In this document: positions 44,609 to 54,819 of the stretch, piece after piece
How the letters are laid out: each line of letters opens with the position of its first letter
Position numbering within the stretch: the stretch's first letter is position 1
DNA from: Epiperipatus broadwayi
Taxonomy: Eukaryota > Onychophora > Udeonychophora > Euonychophora > Peripatidae
Length of the DNA stretch: 64,000 nt
Direction: 5' to 3'
Assembly: GCA_028023455.1 (NCBI GenBank)
Contig: JAQFVV010012397.1
Coordinates: forward strand, 190,001-254,000
Made by a program: the position numbers and the translations under genes
The notes under the pieces: generated by a model
The model's input: only the letters and a program-made list of their open reading frames with translations
The model's database searches: none
What the model was told of the DNA's origin: nothing

Positions 44609-46287
44609 TGTCTGCATGTATAAAACCATACATGTGAATAAAAGAGTATTTATTTTTGTAAACAAGGCAATTTTTTCGCTTTAAATAATTCTCTTTGTTG
44701 GAAAAAAATACTCTAACAATTCGTTGGAGAGAACGTCCCAAAATTATAGATTAAATTACAATAGAATTTGTATGCAAAATTAAATCATATATAAGATACC
44801 CCTGTTGTAAATTCTGAAAAGAGAGAAAGCAGCTAAAATAGTTAGAATGAATTAAAATTGGTGTTGATTTGCAGTGATAACAGATCAGCAGTAAAGAGTG
44901 GTCAATGCTAGACTACTAGATGCTAGACTAGTAGATTAACTTGCAGTGATTAAGCTTAAAATGAAATAGCAGCAAGTGAAAAACAATATAAATTCATTGA
45001 ATAGAAAATGTTATAACTAGCAAAGGGTAATTTACAGAAGCTTAACCAAACTGCAAGAGACAAGTTGGAAATGGAGATGATTAATATATAAGGTATATAT
45101 TGTGTGCTCTGATGTAAGCACTGATATTGTGAACTTTAAAGGTTCATTAAGCATCACATGATCACTATCTTATCACATGATCACTATCTTATACTAGCAC
45201 ATAATTGTTTATAAACAAAGCAAAACTCTCCATACAGTATTGCCACCCTGTGCCAATCAGAGTAATCAATGAATACCAGAAGGCTTGTGCATAAAATCCC
45301 TATGTAATGCCTACTCATCCAATATCGCCAGACTAGTTTCTGGCTTGTGGCCATCGTCAGTGAGGAGCTTTGGATCTGAGATCACTGCACCTAGATCTTA
45401 GGATCTAATGCAACCCTCCAGCACCCACCTTTTATCTCTACTTAACTACAAAACTATGAGAATGAAATTGAAAACACAAAAATATTTTCAATCTAAGCTC
45501 AATAGCTTATATAGTCATATGGGTTTGAACTCAGTTCAGTACCCATACATTTTGGTGTCTTTGGCTTTTTAACAACCATAGCCACCACTATCCTATTAGG
45601 CAGGATTGGTGTTAAACCATTAAGCATCACATGATCACTATCTTATACTAGCACATAATTGTTTATAAACAAAGCAAAACTCCCCATACAGTATTGCCAC
45701 CCTGTGCCAACCATATGACTATATAAGCTATTGAGCTTAGATTGAAAATATTTGTGTTTTTAATTTCATTCTCATAATTTTGTAGTTAAGTAGAGATAAA
45801 AGGTGGGTGCTGGAGGGTTGCATTAGATCCTAAGATCTACCTGCAGTGCTCTCAGATTCAAAGCTCCTCACTGACGATGGCCACAAGCCAGAAACTAGTC
45901 TGGGGATATTGGATGAGTAGGCATTAGATAGGGATTTTATGCACAAGCCTTCTGGCATTCATTGATTACTCTGGTTGGCACAGGGTGGCAATACTATATG
46001 GAGAGTTTGGCTTTGTTTTTAATAGTTCTTTCTATATGAAATTGTATTCCAAGAGACATTTGATTTGAAAGTACAAATATAATAGCTAGATTACTCCTGT
46101 TGTGAAAGAAGACTATTTTCAACCGCAAAAAATAAATCAGCATTTAAATATTAATAAACTATTACCTTTTTATGTTGTTTTACCTCATTATTATTATTAG
46201 TAAATAAATCTTGTTCTAAATACATTTTGAAGTATATTGTTTATTTATTTAGCTCCCTGACAGGTCTTTAGAAACACTCAGGACACA
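44609..46287 (+). repeat. Family B LTR 2, carrying a foldback insertion
   Basis: It begins TGTCTGCATGTATAAAACC and ends GGACACA. Its length exceeds its sisters because a foldback repeat was inserted at 45146-46018; without it the LTR is about 0.8 kb. It serves both as the 3' LTR of internal region 1 and the 5' LTR of internal region 2. Confidence 0.85.
45146..46018. repeat. Foldback repeat (long inverted arms, duplicated head)
   Basis: The left arm (45206-45520: CAAAACTCTCCATACAGTAT, GCCACCCTGTGCCAA, CTAGTTTCTGGCTTGTGGCC) is the reverse complement of the right arm (about 45705-46013). A second copy of the head (ATTAAGCATCACATGATCAC... to GCCACCCTGTGCCAA) starts at 45614. The centre, read on the minus strand (45515-45600), has a TGGTGGCTATGGTTG...GAGTTCAAACCC pattern loosely like tRNA boxes A and B. 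It has no protein. Partial copies lie near 1.0, 25.3 and 56.1 kb. Confidence 0.85.
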
Positions 46288-46526
46288 GCAATTGGCACAG
46301 AAGACAAGATTTGATACGATTGCTACAGGATTCCATACAGGATAAATTCTACTGTAAATAATAAAATATGGCTGCACTAAATTCTACAATCTGTGAGTTT
46401 AATATACAGCAATTGGCACAGAAGACAAGATTTGATACGATTGCTACAGGATTCCATACAGGATAAATTCTACTGTAAATAATAAAATATGGCTGCACTA
46501 AATTCTACAATCTGTGAGTTTAATAT
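46285..46526. repeat. Perfect 121-bp tandem duplication at the primer site/gag start
   Basis: 46285-46405 and 46406-46526 are identical by eye, beginning ACAGCAATTGGCACAGAAGA. The result is a doubled primer-binding site and gag leader in this copy only. Confidence 0.9.
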
Positions 46527-47130
46527 AATTAATATGAACTCATGGAAGAGTTAATATTAGAACATGCATGTCTATTTTGCAAGTCAAAACCTTATATAGC
46601 TTGCAAATAGACTTTCTAATCTGAAATATCTGGAAGAACTTCCATATAAAGAAGTTATAGAAATTTTAAATGAATATTTCGCTCTGAGAGTATCGAAATG
46701 AGTAACATGGCTGAAATTCAGAACTGAAAGCAACTACCACAAAAAAATACTTGGACTATCATATAACTCTAATGAAACTGGATAACCACTGTGATTTTGT
46801 TCGGAAATAATGCATTATTGGAACAATTCCTATAGAGCTTAAAAAATGAGAATTTCTGAAAGGTATTTCTGAGCAATCCTGACATAAGTTGTAAAAAAAA
46901 GCTTTGGATAAATGTGTAACACAAGAAGCTTTACAAAATAATGCATTGGAGTTTTTACAGCAATAACAAAAAGTAGTGAAACTTATTACAGAGTCCTGTA
47001 GTGATAGAAAAAAGCAAAAGTGCTATTGTTGTGGCAAACCCAGACATGTTAAAAGTGTAAATATAGAAATAAAAATTATAAATCATTTAACAACTGTCTG
47101 TCATTTTGGGAACAGTAGAGCTATTAATTT
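46500..47130 (+). pseudogene. Family B gag remnant 2
   Basis: Parallel to the remnant at 36560-37200. The nucleocapsid knuckle is clear (CYCCGKPRHVK, about 47015-47050), with its last Cys displaced by a one-base frameshift, after which YRNKNYKSF follows. Multiple stops. Confidence 0.7.
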
Positions 47131-47224
47131 TCATAAAATTGGACTATAAATCTAAAAAAAGATTACATTATGAGAATGTCAGTATAAAGAAGGTAAAAGA
47201 GAATGTCAGTACAAAGAGAGTAAA

Positions 47225-47760
47225 AGATATTTTTTAGACAGTTATTTGTGGACAAACAGTAAAAATGGAAATGGACAGCGGAGTCGGTATATCAATGATA
47301 TCTCAGAGATTGGATTAAAATTAGCCAGAAAATATAAAAGGAAGATAATACTTCAAGATACAGATGTGATGGCTATAGATATAAGTGGTGATAAAAATTG
47401 ATATTCGAAGTAATGAAATGTCTGTAAAATTAATTTCTAGTGTTAAATGGCTGACATTTTAAGTAGTAAATAAAAATTTGAGTCCATTGTTAGGATGATA
47501 TTGGTTTGGACCACTAGCTATTCACATAGATGTCGATAATAAATAACTTGTTACATTCCAAAAAACTTAACCAGTGTGGCTGTAGAAAAGGGGGGGGGGA
47601 ATCTAGGGCTCCTTGAACTCAATTAACAATGGTAGTACCACCTATTGGTAAAAATGATAAAGTTTTAAATTAGAACAAGTTCTTAGTAAGAGAAAAAAAA
47701 TGTGGATATGTGTCTGACTTGATTGTAAATGGACACGTGACAAAATAGTAAAAGTATTGT
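47225..47760 (+). pseudogene. Family B protease remnant 2
   Basis: CGQTVKMEMDSGVGISMIS (about 47245-47305) shows a D-S-G active site, followed by a VVNKNLSPLL-like tail. As in copy 1 the sequence then passes, without RT motifs, to the integrase tail, so both copies derive from one deleted ancestor. Confidence 0.7.
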
Positions 47761-47764
47761 TGAA

Positions 47765-48083
47765 GGATATAATAATAGTAAAATTATAGAATGGGTGGCA
47801 GTTGAAAAACACATGTTAAATACCTTTGTTGTCATTATAGAGATACCTTGGCAGATATTCATCTAAATAAATCCTCAGGGAAGATTTAGAGAAAAAAGAT
47901 TTTTTACTGGAGGATTTAATAACTGATTCAGTTCAAGTTAAAGTAATTGATGAAAAACAGGTGTTTGTACAGAAGGAAAATGAAGGCAGAACTATTTCAA
48001 AAAAAAGAGAAGAAAGTTATTCCCAAAACTCCACATAAATGATAAAGCAAACCATCTGACAAATTTAAAATATAGTAATAAAT
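47765..48083 (+). pseudogene. Family B integrase C-terminal remnant 2
   Basis: IIVKL...NGW...KTHVKYL (frame-shifted) resembles the closing GPY-type module, where an RHVxQL block is usual. A polypurine tract (48085-48101) and the next LTR follow directly. Confidence 0.55.
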
Positions 48084-48084
48084 T

Positions 48085-48101
48085 AAGGGAGAGGAGTGAA
48101 A
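48085..48101 (+). other. Polypurine tract of family B, internal region 2
   Basis: AAGGGAGAGGAGTGAAA sits directly before the LTR at 48102. Confidence 0.8.
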
Positions 48102-48928
48102 TGTCTGTGCTATAAAACCATAAATGTAAATGCAAGATTATTTACTTTTGTAAATTCGCATGGATTTCTTTACTTTAAAACATTTCCTTTATTGGAGAAA
48201 ATTAGTCTAACAATTTGCTTGAGAGAATGTCCAAAAATTATAAATTAAATTAGAATAAAATTTGTATGCAAATAAAGCTAGTTGCATATGAATTACACCC
48301 CTGTTGTAAATGCTGAAGTGAGAGAAAGCAACTAAAATGATTAGACTGGATTAAAGTTAGTGCTGATTTTAAGAGATAACAGAACAACAGTAAAGAACGG
48401 TCAATGATAGACTAGTAGTAATAAGTCTAAAATGGAATAGTGGTCAATGATAGACTAGTAGTAATAAGTCTACAATGGAATAGTGGTAAGTATTCGTAAA
48501 TAGAAAAGATTATTACCAGTGAAGGATAATTAACCAGTGAAAGATAATTAACTGAAGCTTAACAAAACCACAAAAGACAAATTGGATACAGATATGGTTA
48601 ATGTTTAATTATATATTGTGAGTACTGATGTAAGCACTGAGATTGTGAACTTTAATAGTTTATTCTATATGAAAATTATAAATACTTATTTGTGTTCCAA
48701 GAGATATTTGATTTGAAAGCATAAAAATAATAAGTGGATTATTCCTGGTGTAAAAGAAGACTTCATCCAAGGAAAATAATAGGGTATGAATATTAATAAA
48801 CTATTATCTTTTATGTTGTTTTACCTCATTATTATTATTATTACATAAAACTTGTTATATATGCGTATCAAAGTGTATTGTTTATTTCTTTAGTTCCCTA
48901 ACTGGTCTTTTGAGACCCTCAGGGGACA
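48102..48928 (+). repeat. Family B LTR 3
   Basis: It is 827 bp, from TGTCTGTGCTATAAAACC to GGGACA. It holds a local tandem duplication of about 50 bp (48380-48485, GTCAATGATAGACTAGTAGT) not seen in LTR 1. Confidence 0.85.
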
Positions 48929-49224
48929 GCAGTTGGCACAGCAGATAAGATTATACAGGATAGCAACAGGATTCCATACAGGAAAACTTCTACTGTGAAT
49001 AATAAAATATGGCTGCACTAAGGTCTGCAATCTGTGAATTCACTATAACTGATATGGACTCATGGAAAAGTTATATAGAATATGTGGAGTACTATAGGTT
49101 TATAAATAAAATGGAAGATGAGCACCTCAAAGTGTCGACCCATCTCTATTTTGCAGATCAAGACATTATATAGCTTGCAAATAAACTTTCTGATCCAAAA
49201 CATTTGGAGGAACTTATGGAAGAA
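48929..49224 (+). pseudogene. Family B gag stub
   Basis: After a primer site (TTGGCACAGCAGATAAGA) an ATG at 49009 opens 54 codons of gag-type sequence (MAALRSAICEFTITDMDSWK at the start) before a TAG. Comparison with the other copies shows this is the original gag start of the family. The region is then joined to the last 45 bases of an LTR, so nearly all the rest is deleted. Confidence 0.7.
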
Positions 49225-49270
49225 GTTTATTTCGCTCCCTGACTGATCTTTAGAAACTCTCGTGACACAG
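49225..49270 (+). repeat. Family B LTR end fragment
   Basis: CGCTCCCTGACTGATCTTTA and on to GTGACACA matches the last part of the other LTRs. It marks the right end of the array. Confidence 0.75.
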
Positions 49271-49468
49271 TACTTATATATTATTGTCTTATTTCTTATC
49301 AATGCTGGAAACAACAATTGCTTATAAAATGTTCAAAGCTTTTTTGTTTAGTCTTAATCTTCAAGTACATTATAATATTAATGTAATTATAGAGAATTGA
49401 GTACAATTGCCATACAGTGAACCCAGACTTCAATAAGCTTAAAATATGACTCTACAGACAGATAAACC

Positions 49469-50036
49469 TGTCACATCTGACTTTGCTTTTAGAAGTGGGC
49501 TATTCCTGATTCCTTTCCCGATTGGCTAGCACCCAGTCACTATCCAATGGGGATAAATCCTTTTTGGGGTTCATGCACAGAATCTGAGTGTTTCCAGTAG
49601 GATAGCAGATCTGCCATTAAATAGTCAGCCTTTTGAAGGCACGGCAGAGAGCAATTACTTCTGTCAACCTAAATGACTGAGCATGCTCTCCAATAAACAT
49701 TGTGCCATCAGCAAAGGTATTTTCTCTAGTCATTATCGTGATGTCCACACAGTGAGGCAAGTTTACATAAGAACTATAAACTGCTACGTGCAGCTGGAAG
49801 ACTCTGAACTAGATATGACTTGAGGCAGCTGTCTTGCACAGCCAGAAAAGTCTCTCTTGAGCTCACAAGGCAGGCTACTTATATAGCTGAAAATGAGTTC
49901 CATTACTCGGCATGACTGATTAACTAATGTGTGTACATTTTTGTAACTAATAAATTGTACATATTAATTGTTGAGTTGTTGTCAACATTTGCCTGTTAGT
50001 TTGGAACTGAACCTGTAAACCAAGCCAAACACAAAC
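49469..50036 (+). repeat. 5' LTR of family A copy 2
   Basis: It starts TGTCACATCTGAC and ends near AAACACAAAC, where the 3' LTR has AAACACAACA. About 570 bp, against 616 bp for the 3' LTR, which has an extra repeated CAGCTGGAAGAGTCT segment. Confidence 0.88.
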
Positions 50037-50190
50037 GATCTGGAGCAGTCACATATTAGGAAAATTTTTCCACCATGGCTGGAAAAATTATAACATAAAA
50101 TACACCAATTTTAACAGATCTGGCACAATCAGATATATGGAGAATTTTTGCCTCACAGCTGGAAAAATTATAGCTAAACAGATAAAGTAA
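50037..50190 (+). other. Duplicated primer-binding-site block
   Basis: GATCTGGAGCAGTCACAT directly after the LTR is repeated 80 bp on as GATCTGGCACAATCAGAT. The second is again preceded by an LTR-end-like TTTTAACA, and each unit closes with CTGGAAAAATTATA. It parallels 8160-8307. Confidence 0.75.
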
Positions 50191-50529
50191 ATACTCGAGT
50201 GCATATATTACATTTTTTATTAAAAACATTCCCCATAATTGTATTGCAGCAATTATTAAAAGCATTTAAAATGCAAAAAAAAATTGGCCACAAATGTATA
50301 AACATGTCAATTTGAAGCTACAACCTATCATGAGAACTTTACTGGCAACAAGGTGACAAAGGCTTCCCCAGTGATTTAAAAACTTCATTGTATTAGTTAC
50401 AACAACATAGTAGTGTAAAAATTAAGAGTGGTAACTCGAAAATAAAAAATAAAATCGATTTTGAACAATTACAAATAGTAGTACAAAAATAATTGTGAGT
50501 GGCATCTCGCATAAATAAATAAATATGGC

Positions 50530-51215
50530 TAATGCTTTTGACCTGGCTCAATCTGAGAACTGTTAAAATTATATGGAGTACTTGATTTTTTACCAACAGG
50601 CCAACCAGATTAAAAAACCTGAGGTAAAGTTAGTCACACTAATGACCATTATAAGTCCACAGATGTATACTATACTCAAGTTCCAATCTATGGCTGTAAT
50701 CCCAGCTGAACTGGATTTTTAGAGTGTTGACAATTCTCATAGAGTATTTTTCCCCTAAACCCTTGGCAATAATGAAGAGATACCATTTTAATCTCAGCAT
50801 ACAAGAACTGGGAAACAGTTAGAGAATTTTCAACAAGAATCTGAACATTAGTCTTGAAGGATGATTTCAAAGACTTCATAAATGAAACAATTCATGATTA
50901 TTTGTGGCATAAATGATCACAATTTGAGGCTAAAATGTTAATATTTCTGGACCTAGATTTTGAGACAGGGCTAAAAGAGACAATAGCTGGTCAAGCTACC
51001 CCACTAAAAAGAATTACTAAGTATGAGGTGCAAAAAACTGAGCATAACACTGGTTTACCTAAATACTCAGTCAGCTTGGAGAATTCAGAATCAAACAGCT
51101 CAAGGCTTTGCTATACATGCAATAAACAAATGCACAGGCATACAGAATGCTCATACCATGAAGCAACATGCACGTTTTGCAAGTGAGTTGGACATATAAA
51201 AGTAGTATGTCTGAA
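50530..51215 (+). pseudogene. Gag with two CCHC zinc knuckles, broken
   Basis: The capsid-type region runs in three frames (50540-51020) with a MEYLIFYQQANQIKKPEVK stretch like the WxxYxxxxEQYFxAN start of gypsy gag. The open frame 50935-51186 ends in the nucleocapsid: knuckle 1 CYTCNKQMHRHTEC is intact, and knuckle 2 (CTFCK-stop-VGHIKVVC) is cut by a TGA. The knuckles would bind RNA during particle assembly. Confidence 0.8.
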
Positions 51216-51259
51216 ATTGAAAAGAGAAATGGTGATTTGAAAATGGAAAGACCCATTCC

Positions 51260-51700
51260 AAAAAACAATAAAGGCAATTATAAGAAAGCTAAGCAAGTTG
51301 CCTGTATAAATCATATCAAAAACAACCAGTCAGGATTTATACACACTGTTACAATTAATGATACACCCGTTAAAATGGAAATTGATACAGAGTTAGCAGT
51401 ATCTACTGTTGATCATTAATAAAAAAAAATATAAACTGCACACTAGCAGTAGGTAAATATCAGACTATCAAGAGAATAAAATCAAACTGTTGGGTCAAAC
51501 AACAGAAAATATTACTATGCCAAACAAAACTATAGTGGTAGTGGCATTAGGTAACCATAGTGATTTAGTAGGCCATAACTGCTTCAGTCATTTAGGGTTC
51601 AAAGTGACAAAAGTGAACCATATCACAACATTATCAAAGATAAAATCTGATTACACAGAAGTATTTAACAAAGAGATAGGTCTGTACTTGGGGCAACCAA
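51260..51700 (+). pseudogene. Protease remnant
   Basis: FIHTVTINDTPVKMEIDTEL carries the active-site position (51335-51395), with D-T-E in place of the usual D-T-G. After a frameshift the frame 51490-51714 gives NKTIVVVALGNHSDLVGHNC, where LLGRDWL is usual, then TLSKIKSDYTEVFNKEIG, the linker into RT. Confidence 0.8.
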
Positions 51701-51714
51701 TCCATTTACCATAA

Positions 51715-52510
51715 CCTATCAGTTGTAGGCGTAAACCACTTTCAATAGCTTTGCTTACTAAAATAAAAACACAGCTCAAGAAATGGCAGGCAGCTGGTAT
51801 AATTGAGCCCATACCATATTCTGAATGAGCCATCCCTATAGTACTGATCATCAAAGAGAATGGTGATATATGTATATGTGATTATCATTGTACAAATTGA
51901 TCCAGATAATTATCTACCATCACCAGTCAAACAATTTCTATCCACTTTGTCAGGTCATAGGGTTTTTACTAAAATTAACCTAAAACATGTATACTTGCAA
52001 CTACCTGTTGATGACCAGGCTGCAAGAGCATTATCAATAATATCCCATAAAAGGTTACTTAAAATGAGCCGACTACCCTTTGGTATTTTGGTTGCCCTGG
52101 CAATATTCGAAAGAGTCATGGATCAACTGACTGCTGGAATACCGGGTGCACTATCATACTTTGATTATGTCTTACTAGTGGCCCAAACTGCAGAATGTCT
52201 CTAGAGGACCACCAAAGAACTCCTAGATAAATTCACAGGCTCTGTCATTAAAATAAACTGGGAGAAGTGCATATTTGAAGCCAAATGGCTTGAATTTCTG
52301 GGATATAAAATAAAGGCCAGGGGCATTTACCCAACTCAAAAGAGTTGGCAATAAAGAATGCCAAAAATAAGAAGGAACTTATTTTTTTCAATCCTTTTTA
52401 GGATTGATAAACTATTATGAGGGCTACTTATACCATAAAACAGAGACTGCTGAACCACTATGCAGGCTACTAGACAAAAACACAGCCTGGAAGTGGGACA
52501 GTTAGTATGA
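51715..52510 (+). pseudogene. Reverse transcriptase remnant
   Basis: Landmarks in order: KWQAAGIIEPIPYSE (51785-51830); KENGDICICDYH (51855-51890), where the GDY of this group is usual; the palm start FTKINLKHVYLQLPVDD (51965-52015), with Asn in place of the first catalytic Asp; MSRLPFGI (52065-52090); SYFDYVLLV (52155-52180), the YxDD site with its second Asp changed to Tyr; and the connection LINYYEGYLYHKT...WKW (52400-52500). Stops at several points. The loss of two catalytic positions shows it is dead, independently of the frameshifts. Confidence 0.85.
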
Positions 52511-52529
52511 CAAAGCATCTAAGATGATA

Positions 52530-52960
52530 AGAATCTAATATCAGATACAGTGTTGGTGCACTTCAACCCGGAAAAGGTGCCAGTGCTGATTTGTGATGCA
52601 TCACCAGTAGAAATGGAGGCAGTGTTGTCCCATGGGAATACGAATGGAGCTCACAGTCTTATTGCTTTTGCATCAGAGTGCTTCTCTAGAGCTGAGAAAA
52701 ACTATGTTCAAATAGATAGAGAGGCCCTGGCTTTGATCAACAGCATCAAAAAGTTCCATGACTACCTTTATGGTAGACCATTTATAATTCATCAGACAGA
52801 TCATAAACCCCTTGTGGGGATCTTTGCATCTGATAAGGGAATCCTACAGCATGCCTCACTATGAATGCTGCGGTGGTTCAATTTCCTATCAGGCTATGAC
52901 TTTACCCTTCAATATGTCAAGGGAAAGCATATCCCCTATGTAGATGCATTAAGCTGACGG
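52530..52960 (+). pseudogene. RNase H remnant
   Basis: A 104-codon frame (52550-52864) keeps PVLICDASPVEMEAVLSHG with the first catalytic Asp, SRAEKNYVQIDREALALI with the catalytic Glu, and HQTDHKPLVGIF with the next Asp, so the core residues are present. Past a stop, FNFLSGYDFTLQYVKGKHIP and VDALS finish the domain. This is the best-preserved domain of the element. Confidence 0.88.
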
Positions 52961-53149
52961 TCTGCAGAAGTTGAAGACAGTCCAACAAAATCATGCCAAT
53001 CAATTAACCTGATTTATATAGACACAACCATACCACTGAACAGCAAGTTAGTGCAGGGTGGACTAACAATGACCTGGGATTCCAAAAGCTACAAAAATGG
53101 GTCCAACAGGTTTGGCCTAATAAAAACCAGTTGAGTTACACTCAGCCTA

Positions 53150-54205
53150 CTGGATGTGTAGGTTGGATATCTCAACTTATCAAAGCTGTATTATCTGGAG
53201 TTGCACAGGTGTGATTTCCCCAGCTGGACATTCCCAGTGCTCCGTTTGTTGCACTATGGGTACCCAGAGATAGTCCGGATAAAGATGCTGGCATAATTAT
53301 ATGTGTGGTGGCATAGATTAAATGTTGATATCGAAGCCAAAGTCCACCACTGCTGGCAGTGCAAGATGAATCAGAACATGCCAGCAAAAGACAAGAATCC
53401 AATGGCCCAAACCTGAAGGGCCCTGGTTTAGATTCCATCTGGATTATGCTCATCCATGGAAAAGCAAACTGCTGTTGATAGTGGTGGATTCCTTATCCAA
53501 GTGGCTACAGGTTGTGGAGGTACCATTGCTTCACTCCAGTCATGATAGAAGCTCTGAGAAGCTATTTGCCACACATGGTCTTCTAAAACACTAGTAACTG
53601 ATAACGGCACAGCTTTTTCAGCTGATACATTCAACCCCTTCTGCACTAATAACATTGAACTTGTAAACATGTCCATACCACCCTGAAAGTAACAGTCAGG
53701 TGGAAAGAATAGAAGCTAAGAAGCTGAGTAGAACTGTTATTAAACAGACCCTCAAGAACTATCCTATCAACCCCGAAGCCTGATGCCAAACTTGAACAAG
53801 AGAAAATCAAAATAAAACTTCAAATAAATACACAAGTCCTATGCCATATGTACTATGGGTCCACAAAATGGATACCTGCAGTGGTGACTCAAATAAAGGG
53901 TCCCTATACTATCATTGGGCAAACAGAATATGGTCATCAACATCATTGCCATCTCTACCAGCTAAGACTCAACTACATAGCAGAACCTAAAAAAAGTGCT
54001 AACCAACCTGGGACAAGTATATCAAGTAGGAAAGATGAACATCAAAGTCAAGGCAGCAGAAAACATCCAGGAACAAGTTCATCAAGTGAAGAAGCCAAGA
54101 CAGTGATGAATGGAAGCCTCCAACAAAGCAAACTAAATGTCATCCAGGGCATCATGATGGCAACATTCTCCAGGGCTAATATTAGCCAGGAGGAAGGATA
54201 TCATA
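53150..54205 (+). pseudogene. Integrase remnant with GPY/F tail
   Basis: The zinc-binding part LLHYGYPEIVRIKMLA...VHHCWQC (about 53245-53365) is readable with one stop. The three acidic residues of the core are all visible in broken frames: Asp in FHLDYAHPW (about 53435), Asp in VTDNGTAF (about 53595) and Glu in NSQVERIEAKK (about 53690). The open frame 53848-54210 gives MYYGSTKWIPAVVTQIKGPY, the GPY/F module, then a hydrophilic tail. A deletion lies between the core and the tail near 53790. Confidence 0.85.
54188..54198 (+). other. Polypurine tract
   Basis: AGGAGGAAGGA lies directly before the 3' LTR. Confidence 0.8.
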
Positions 54206-54814
54206 TCTGACCTTACCTTTAGAAGTGGACTATTCCAGATCCCTTTCCTCATTGGCTAGCACCCAGTCACTATCCAATGGGGATAAATCTGGCATTGGGG
54301 TTTGTGCACAGAAAGCATTTCCTGTAGAGTAGGGGATCTGCTATCAAATTGTCAGCCTTTTGGAGGCAAGGCAGAGAGTAATTACTTCTCAACCAGAATG
54401 ACTGAATGTGCTCCCCAATAAACCCTCTGCCATCAGCAAAGGTATTTTCTCTAGTCATTATTGTGACATCACCCAATAAGTCACATCCACGTAAGGACTG
54501 GAAACTGCTACGTCCACAACCGATTCGAGATAAGCTGTTTAAGTGCAGCTGGAAGAGTCTGAACTAGAGCCGACTCGAGACAAACTGTCTTATACAGCTG
54601 GAAGAGTCTCTCTAGACCTCACAAGGCAGGCTACCTATATTGCTGGAAGTGAGTTCCATTACTCGGCATGACTACTTCAGCATTAAATTGTATAAACTAT
54701 ATTTATATGCTTGATTAACTAACAATCATGCATAATTTTGTAATAAAATTGTAGATATTAATTGTTGAGTAGTTGTCATCATCTGTTGGTACTGTAAACC
54801 AAGCAAACACAACA
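54199..54814 (+). repeat. 3' LTR of family A copy 2
   Basis: Its first two bases are TA rather than TG (a point change); the end is AACA followed by the target duplication AAACC. It matches 49469-50036 with an internal duplication around 54540-54610. Confidence 0.88.
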
Positions 54815-54819
54815 AAACC

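Larger units (their letters stand above)
35718..49270 (+). mobile_element. Head-to-tail array of gypsy family B (LTR-int-LTR-int-LTR-int-LTR end)
   Basis: Four LTR-equivalent blocks (35718-36468, 44609-46287, 48102-48928 and the end fragment 49225-49270) alternate with three internal regions, each starting with a TTGGYRCAGCAGACAAGA-like primer site and gag. Internal 1 is split by a 4.4-kb insert and a family C copy, internal 2 is compact, and internal 3 is a gag stub. Internals 1 and 2 share one deletion removing RT, RNase H and the integrase core. Such arrays arise by recombination between LTRs or by insertion of an element into its own kind. Confidence 0.8.
49469..54814 (+). mobile_element. 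Nearly full-length gypsy retrotransposon (family A, copy 2), decayed
   Basis: Flanked by the 5-bp duplication AAACC (49464-49468 and 54815-54819). Order: 5' LTR, duplicated primer-binding block, gag with two zinc knuckles, protease, RT, RNase H, integrase with GPY/F tail, polypurine tract, 3' LTR. The layout and motifs fit the Mag/K02A2.6-like branch of gypsy (Metaviridae-type retrotransposons, no envelope gene seen). At least a dozen stops or frameshifts make it inactive. It is a diverged relative of the element at 5404-9034. Confidence 0.92.
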
